From: Amorphochlora amoebiformis
Lineage: Eukaryota; Cercozoa; Chlorarachniophyceae
Direction: 5' to 3'
Assembly: GCA_054601695.1 (NCBI GenBank)
Contig: BAAHQB010000042.1
Span: 124,001 to 188,000 of the forward strand
Length of the DNA: 64,000 nt
In this document: positions 27,194 through 64,000 of the stretch, one piece after another
Layout: the number at the start of each line of letters is the position of its first letter
Numbering within the stretch: the first letter of the stretch is position 1
Notes under the pieces: model-generated
Database searches by the model: none
What the model was told of the DNA's origin: nothing
What the model saw: only the letters and a program-made list of their open reading frames with translations
Position numbers and translations under genes: made by a program

Positions 27194-28393
27194 CTATATA
27201 AATATATATATATATATACCATGCATATAAACATTCACCTCCTGCTCCTCCTGTCTTGCAGCCACCTTATGATCCCCAAGAGTGCTGAAATCGTTCACCG
27301 GCGCCGCAGCCCGCATGTCCTCCACCTGAAGAGAAAATCAACCCCAGTCAATCCAACTAATACACTTCATCACACAGATGGTGTAGATGGCTCAAAGGGG
27401 TCTTAGAGAATCTTGGATGGGTGTCGTATCTCCCAGCTACGCCTCTACATAAGCTAGCTTCACCCCGATAGCTTCCATGCCAATGGTTCATAAATGTCTG
27501 CGACCTTTTGTTTGTGTTCCGCCCTCTTCCTCTTGGTTGTCGGGTCGTTGATGAGTTTCTTGTACCCGTCGACCACAGCCTGGATCAAGATTACATGGGA
27601 TTATATGAGATTAGGGTGGGGAATGTGGAGAGCTTATGTGGGGGGAGGGAATGTGGGAGGTGGGAACGCCGGAGGACTGTTTGGAAGACTGTATTTTGAG
27701 GATTGTCTCTTGTAATATCTAGGTGAAAATCGATTCGAAAGTTCGTGTAGGTGTAATTGGGTATCGTAATATGCCTTGGTCTCTGAGAGGAAGTCCTTGC
27801 GATTTTGGAGCTCGTTATCGTCAATCTCCGAGAATTTGCTCCTTTGTTTCTCCACAACTGCAAATAGATAACATGGATGTGGATGTATGCTACCACGATA
27901 CTGCAAAAGAAGGGAAATTTTATTAGAAATACAGTATACATATCATATACACGTGGATAAATCTATCTGTCTACGTCCGCGTGTACGTCATGCAAAGTGA
28001 GAATATCGCGGAGAAAAAGGCCAGATGCAGCCGTATACCTTTGATAGTCTTATGCAGCATCTTAATGTGCTGCTTCAGCTTAGTGATGTCTTTTGCCACA
28101 CTGTTGTGCTTGCGCTACCCCCAAATCAATACAAGCTTGGAATTAACACTCTCATGGGACAAAATTTCACGTACCTGAAAAGCAGGGTTGCTGTAAGTGT
28201 TCGTTTTTCTTAAGAGCTCCCTCCAGGTCGCCATATCGGCCTCGAGCTGCCTCACAGCAGTCTGGATCTTCCTATACGGCCAAAGGATCAAAACATTATA
28301 TGAAGAGAATGACGTTTGGGTTGGATTTTGTGTCAACTTTGGGGTTAATTACTCTTTCATGATGTGAAATGGGTCGACATTGGAGTTGTCCAT
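23762..28393 (-). CDS. STX6: Syntaxin-6-type Qc-SNARE (9 exons, 245 aa)
   Basis: Tail-anchored t-SNARE of endosome/TGN fusion. Exons: 28353-28393, 28175-28271, 28039-28114, 27775-27857, 27505-27579, 27239-27325, 26718-26762, 24700-24761, 23762-23933. All phases agree and total 246 codons with stop. The N-terminus [14 protein letters not shown] matches the syntaxin-6 start (family DPFFVVKGEVQKAV); ~15-120 form the helical N-domain ([13 protein letters not shown]). The SNARE helix is ~154-212 with the zero-layer Gln at ~187 (DIELAEQK). CC then a C-terminal membrane span occupies ~224-245. Human syntaxin 6 is 255 aa. The intron 27580-27774 is best read as GC-AG (AAG|GCATAT). The late introns are (AT)n arrays with copied exon edges. 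Confidence 0.92.
24360..24700. repeat. STX6: 26-27-bp repeats of the donor edge of SNARE exon 8
   Basis: About eight units of AGTAAATAGTTATTTTGATTACTCTT. On the minus strand this is GAGTAATCAAAATAACTATT, the last bases and donor of the exon at 24700-24761 plus the first ~20 nt of its intron. An (AC)n/(AT)n/(AG)n patch separates the last unit from the exon. Confidence 0.88.
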
Positions 28394-29336
28394 CTAATGG
28401 AAATATAAGAACACTGGTTAGAATTCCAAAAACGTATCAAGACTGATCAGGAGGGGCACCCGTCTGTACGACTCGGACATGGCAGAAGGCTCCTGCGACT
28501 TCACGACCGTGACAATTCAGCGTGACATCTTTAAAAGTGACATGGTGCTGCGTCTCGCGTGATGTAGTAGTTACACTATGCCTACTTTACGTTATGTCAC
28601 GCTTTGGTTACAGCATGTTACAGACGGACATCCCCGGGACATAACACGATATCTATTACAACATGATAAATTTAATATTCGATATGTTAATTTTCGACCT
28701 GGCCGATGAAGCCGCTGTGGACGGCGATGCAGAGTCTCTCCAATGAGCTCAGAACCAACGAAGAATTTACCTCGCCTCGGTGTGTTAGAGAGGGAGGATT
28801 CGGTCATTGCATATTGGTGGGAAATTTTCGTGGGATTTGGAAGTATATTTTAGCTCATACGAGGAGAATTTAGCAATGGTTTCGCAAAGGAGGTCCGACT
28901 AGATTTTAGTGGTTTGGGAATACTCTGGTTCGATATCAGAGTCTAGGGGCCGTAGAAGGAAGGGATTGGGAAAGGGTGATAGGTTCTCTTTCTGTATTCC
29001 GAGTTCTGAAGCCTCACTTTCTTCTCTCTCGGTTATAATCGCCAATGTGTCTCTGGCAGAATTTGCGTTGCGTTGATAGATCTTACGATATTTCCACAAT
29101 CAATCCCTTCGTCTCTTTCTTTCTCTCCGTCTCTGTGTCTTCCTCTTGCAAATAGTATGTGCAACGAGTGGGGGCGTCGGCCTTTCGTTAAGCTGATATA
29201 TGCCGATGTTTTTTACCTCTCTTTCTTCCCCTTTTTCCCTCTCTTTCTGCCTCATTCTCACTCTCTCTCTCTCTCTCCTGTCTCTCTCTATCGATCTCTC
29301 TCTCTATTGCTCTCTATTTCTCTCTTTTTCTTTCAG
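28394..29336. other. Divergent intergenic/promoter region between SNARE and ICMT genes
   Basis: No (AT)n arrays here, unlike most of the window. It contains two short minus-strand frames (28592-28807 and 28899-29099) and a CT tract (29216-29335) ending at TTTCTTTCAG, the first resolved ICMT acceptor. The missing N-terminal ICMT exon should lie here; ATG 29157 (MCNEWGRR) is one candidate, but its phase does not fit the next exon. Confidence 0.5.
28899..29099 (-). CDS. Small hypothetical ORF (66 aa)
   Basis: ATG-initiated frame with an even amino-acid mix (acidic centre ITEREESEASELG). No family recognised. It could be an exon, a uORF or chance; kept only because the composition is not simple-repeat. 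Confidence 0.2.
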   Translation of the reverse strand: MWKYRKIYQRNANSARDTLAIITEREESEASELGIQKENLSPFPNPFLLRPLDSDIEPEYSQTTKI

Positions 29337-37345
<8,009 letters not shown>

Positions 37346-37466
37346 ATAAGATAGATATTACATACGGTATATATATATATATATATATATAATTTATATA
37401 TAATATATACACATATATATATATATATATATATATATTCGCTCGATTTCTCTCAATTCCATTAGG

Positions 37467-37619
<153 letters not shown>

Positions 37620-37677
37620 ATGTATATATATATATATATATATGCATATATATATGCATATATATATGTATACATAA

Positions 37678-37724
<47 letters not shown>

Positions 37725-37879
37725 CTATATTGACATCCAACTTTTTTTTTCCAAATGTTCATGTATAATTATGCATGCATATGTACATATACATATATAT
37801 ATATACATATGTATATTTTTACATATATGTATTATGATACATATGCATATATACAAACTACAATATATATGTATGTATA

Positions 37880-38040
37880 CAGTCCATACATACACACAGA
37901 GTATTGACACTTTGCTACAAACAGAAAGAAGGACCCGGAGATCCATTGGCAAAAACAGGTCCAGAGGGCTCAAATACCCATATCCTAGATATCTCGATAC
38001 CTGGTGGGGGTGTACTGCTGTGATAGATTAAATAAATCGC
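37880..38040. other. Unassigned coding-like island
   Basis: About 150 bp of balanced composition, open on both strands: plus TNRKKDPEIHWQKQVQ then stop, or minus YLSPLDLFLPMDLRVLL. It could be a terminal exon of an unseen gene. No splice partner was found. Confidence 0.3.
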
Positions 38041-38416
38041 GCGTTGAACCAGGCGCGGTGATATTTGTCGATAAAAAAATCAATGTTGTAACTTGTCATG
38101 TTACCTAGGTTACTCTAGTTCTAATCGTTCTAGACATAGCCTGACTTGTAATAATATTTAACAACTCTGTTAGCGAGTTAGGTGATCCGAATTGGAATCA
38201 TCGGATATGTAACGCTAGCAACTGAATATCTAGAATATCTTTGTATCAGTCACGAGTCTAGTCAGTGTATAATCTAGGTTTTTAGTATGTTATTATAAAA
38301 CTAATCTAGCTATTTATTACTAAGTTAAATAATGAATTATTAATTCTTTTTACCTAAAATAAAATCTAGTTTTGTTTAAGAGTTTGACTAGTCTGAGACA
38401 CAAAATATATATACAG

Positions 38417-56891
<18,475 letters not shown>

Positions 56892-57125
56892 CTGAGGTTA
56901 GGGTTAGGGTTAGGGTTAGGGTTAGGGTTAGGGTTAGGGTTAGGATCAGATTATTCAGCATGTCTTAGTCCTAGGACCATTGACCCCTCCACCGGGTGGG
57001 GCTATATGCTGTTTGGGATAACAGCAGATCGTGATGATGGGTGTGTTAGGGTTAGGGTTAGGGTTAGGGTTAGGGTTAGGGTTAGGGTTAGGGTTGGTGA
57101 TTGGCTTACTGATAGGGTTACGGTT
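56892..57125 (+). repeat. Telomere-repeat element at the acceptor of exon 56855-56891
   Basis: One core (about 56947) with TTAGGG arrays on both sides. On the transcribed strand it ends CCCTAACCTCAG at the exon. Confidence 0.92.
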
Positions 57126-57177
57126 TGAATGTCAGAAAGACTAGTATGTATGTATAATATATATATATATATATGTG

Positions 57178-57282
<105 letters not shown>

Positions 57283-57303
57283 ATAGGTATACATATATAT
57301 ATG

Positions 57304-57354
<51 letters not shown>

Positions 57355-57408
57355 TCATACAGGTATATGAATGTGCGTGTATGTGTGTGTATATGCATGT
57401 GTATGTAA

Positions 57409-57513
<105 letters not shown>

Positions 57514-57612
57514 TACATGCATGTATATATGCATATATATACCAGTATGTATATGTATATATGCATATGGATATATCTAGTATATACTAAATACATATAT
57601 ATATATATACAT

Positions 57613-57649
<37 letters not shown>

Positions 57650-57733
57650 AGTGTATGTGTATGTGTACATATACAAAAACATATGTATAATATATACACA
57701 TATACATAATGTATACATACATGTAACATATAT

Positions 57734-57773
<40 letters not shown>

Positions 57774-57793
57774 CAATACATACATACACACGC

Positions 57794-57851
<58 letters not shown>

Positions 57852-57893
57852 TTGCGTGTTTGGTATGGGAGCTCTTGGCATCCATACACATAC

Positions 57894-57950
<57 letters not shown>

Positions 57951-57954
57951 ATAC

Positions 57955-58057
<103 letters not shown>

Positions 58058-58093
58058 TATATAATATAATACCTCTATATATATATATATTAC

Positions 58094-58132
<39 letters not shown>

Positions 58133-58159
58133 CACACATTTATACATATATATATATAG

Positions 58160-58247
<88 letters not shown>

Positions 58248-58300
58248 GTATGCAAAATGTACACATGTATAATACACTTATGTATATATATATGTATATG

Positions 58301-58332
<32 letters not shown>

Positions 58333-58384
58333 ATATATATGTATATACGTATACATATAGAATATATATGCATGTAAACATAAA

Positions 58385-58440
<56 letters not shown>

Positions 58441-58484
58441 CATACATACATATATATATATATATAAATATGTATGTATAATAC

Positions 58485-58566
<82 letters not shown>

Positions 58567-58571
58567 ATCAC

Positions 58572-58641
58572 CTCAAATTCGAAGATTTTAAGGTCGATTA
58601 AAACTAATGTTATGGCTATAGGGGTTACATATGCAGGAACC

Positions 58642-58672
<31 letters not shown>

Positions 58673-58744
58673 GTATGTATATTATATACACATATAATAT
58701 ATATTAAACTAATGTTATGGCTATAGGGGTTACATATGCAGGAA

Positions 58745-58785
<41 letters not shown>

Positions 58786-58870
58786 ATTATATACATATAT
58801 AATATATATTAAACTAATGTTATGGCTATAGGGGTTACATATGCAGGAACCTATATATATATATATATAA

Positions 58871-58938
<68 letters not shown>

Positions 58939-59010
58939 GTATATTATATACATATATAATATATATTAAAACTAATGTTATGGCTATAGGGGTTACATAT
59001 GCAGGAACCT

Positions 59011-59057
<47 letters not shown>

Positions 59058-59124
59058 GTATGTTATATACATGTATAATATATATTAAAACTAATGTTAT
59101 GGCTATAGGGGTTACATATGCAGG

Positions 59125-59181
<57 letters not shown>

Positions 59182-59258
59182 ATATGTATGTATATTATAC
59201 ATTCATACCGATGTGTGTTTATACATACATACATATACATATATGTCTATATATACAT

Positions 59259-59339
<81 letters not shown>

Positions 59340-59404
59340 TGTATATATATATTATATGTATACCGAATGAAGACTCCCCCCAATAAGCTCTGTGTGCAAC
59401 TGGC
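58572..59404 (-). CDS. Two further membrane-protein exons, probably 5' part of the 38-57 kb gene
   Basis: Exon 59364-59404 ([13 protein letters not shown] frame) joins in phase 0 to 58572-58640 ([20 protein letters not shown]), a clear transmembrane segment with acceptor TATAG and donor GTGATT. The link to the exon at 56891 is not resolved, because no phase-compatible exon is visible in 56.9-58.6 kb. The first coding exon was not found. Confidence 0.5.
58610..59125. repeat. Four acceptor-edge copies of the exon at 58572-58640
   Basis: AAACTAATGTTATGGCTATA plus GGGGTTACATATGCAGGAAC of the exon is repeated nearly perfectly at about 58709, 58814, 58971 and 59089. Each has the same flank TATGTATATTATATACATAT plus ATAATATATATT and an (AT)n run. 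Period ~105-155 bp. All copies keep the acceptor (TATAG on the minus strand) except the last. Confidence 0.95.
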
Positions 59405-59406
59405 CT

Positions 59407-59480
<74 letters not shown>

Positions 59481-59483
59481 GTA

Positions 59484-59551
<68 letters not shown>

Positions 59552-59703
59552 ATATATATATATATATAATATATATATATATATGTTTGTAGTATATATA
59601 CAATTATATATATATATATATATATAATTGCTTGTATATAATATAGAGATATAAATATAATATAAATATAATATACAATATATTTATGTGTATTTTATAT
59701 ACA

Positions 59704-59764
<61 letters not shown>

Positions 59765-59820
59765 ATATATATACATATACATATACATCAGATTTGAAGA
59801 GATTTGTCTTATATAACGCT

Positions 59821-59868
<48 letters not shown>

Positions 59869-59882
59869 ATATATAAATATAT

Positions 59883-59926
<44 letters not shown>

Positions 59927-59931
59927 TATAC

Positions 59932-63700
<3,769 letters not shown>

Positions 63701-64000
63701 GAATCGATTCGCAGACCCGTGTTGTGAGCTGATGGTCACTCAAACATGTCACCATTAACCGAACTGTAGTGACATGGGGCAATGTCACATATACAAATTA
63801 TTTCGGAACCCACGGAGATTGGCTCCGTGAGTTCCGGATTGATTTGGGACACGTGCCGTGGCTACGCCGGGGCATATCTGGGGCTCCGAGAAGTTCTTGG
63901 ACTCTCTAGAGCCTTCCCGCGGCTTTGCAGCCGGGGGTGGTTGGTTCCCGCGAATTTTAAAAGATAGTAATTAAAAAAGAATCGTCTGAAGGGATGACCG
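63701..64000. other. Upstream region with a 13-bp inverted repeat
   Basis: 63805-63817 (GGAACCCACGGAG) and 63823-63835 (CTCCGTGAGTTCC) form a 12/13-match hairpin with loop ATTGG. A 61-codon plus-strand ORF (63782-63967) has no recognised features. No other gene seen. Confidence 0.5.

Overview
This is nuclear DNA from an intron-rich eukaryote, probably a protist. The genes use GT-AG introns, eukaryote-only families are present (eIF4A, a syntaxin-6-type SNARE, ICMT, a GDA1/CD39 apyrase), and interstitial repeats are of the TTAGGG telomere type. The species cannot be named from the sequence. About two thirds of the window is (AT)n microsatellite. Almost all of the long YIYIYI reading frames are translations of those arrays. 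Real coding sequence is cut into exons of 17-570 nt. I built gene models by reading exon islands on both strands and requiring consistent splice phase between neighbours.

Layout. 270-5372 (-): 5' half of an eIF4A-type DEAD-box helicase, running off the left edge. 5759-6120 (+): weak two-exon hypothetical. 7131-14124 (+): nine-exon RanBP2-zinc-finger/RS-like protein of 400 aa. 14291-18690: an apparently complete PIF/Harbinger-like DNA transposon with 24-bp terminal inverted repeats, a DDE transposase (-) and a divergent second ORF (+). 19016-21641 (-): two-exon apyrase. 21980-22921 (+): EF-hand/coiled-coil protein. 23762-28393 (-): nine-exon syntaxin-6-like Qc-SNARE of 245 aa. 29337-36828 (+): isoprenylcysteine carboxyl methyltransferase (ICMT), lacking only its N-terminal exon. 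About 38417-56891 (-), perhaps to 59404: a polytopic membrane protein of more than 30 very small exons that I do not recognise. 59932-63700 (-): a seven-exon secretory or single-span membrane protein of 198 aa, also unrecognised.

Two structural themes are the most interesting content. First, about 16 copies of a roughly 95-bp core are flanked by TTAGGG/CCCTAA arrays, and these elements sit in introns. In at least four introns the element is the whole intron: CCCTAA repeats begin within about 12 nt of the donor, and the acceptor AG lies in or directly after the array. CCCTAAC contains a CTAAC branch-point-like motif, so this looks like a family of telomere-repeat introns. Second, many exons have a splice-site edge (acceptor or donor plus about 10-40 nt of exon) copied one to seven times into the adjacent intron, the copies being separated by (AT)n arrays. 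Most other introns are nearly pure (AT)n running from GTATAT to TATAG. Together these suggest that simple repeats generate, expand and scramble introns here.
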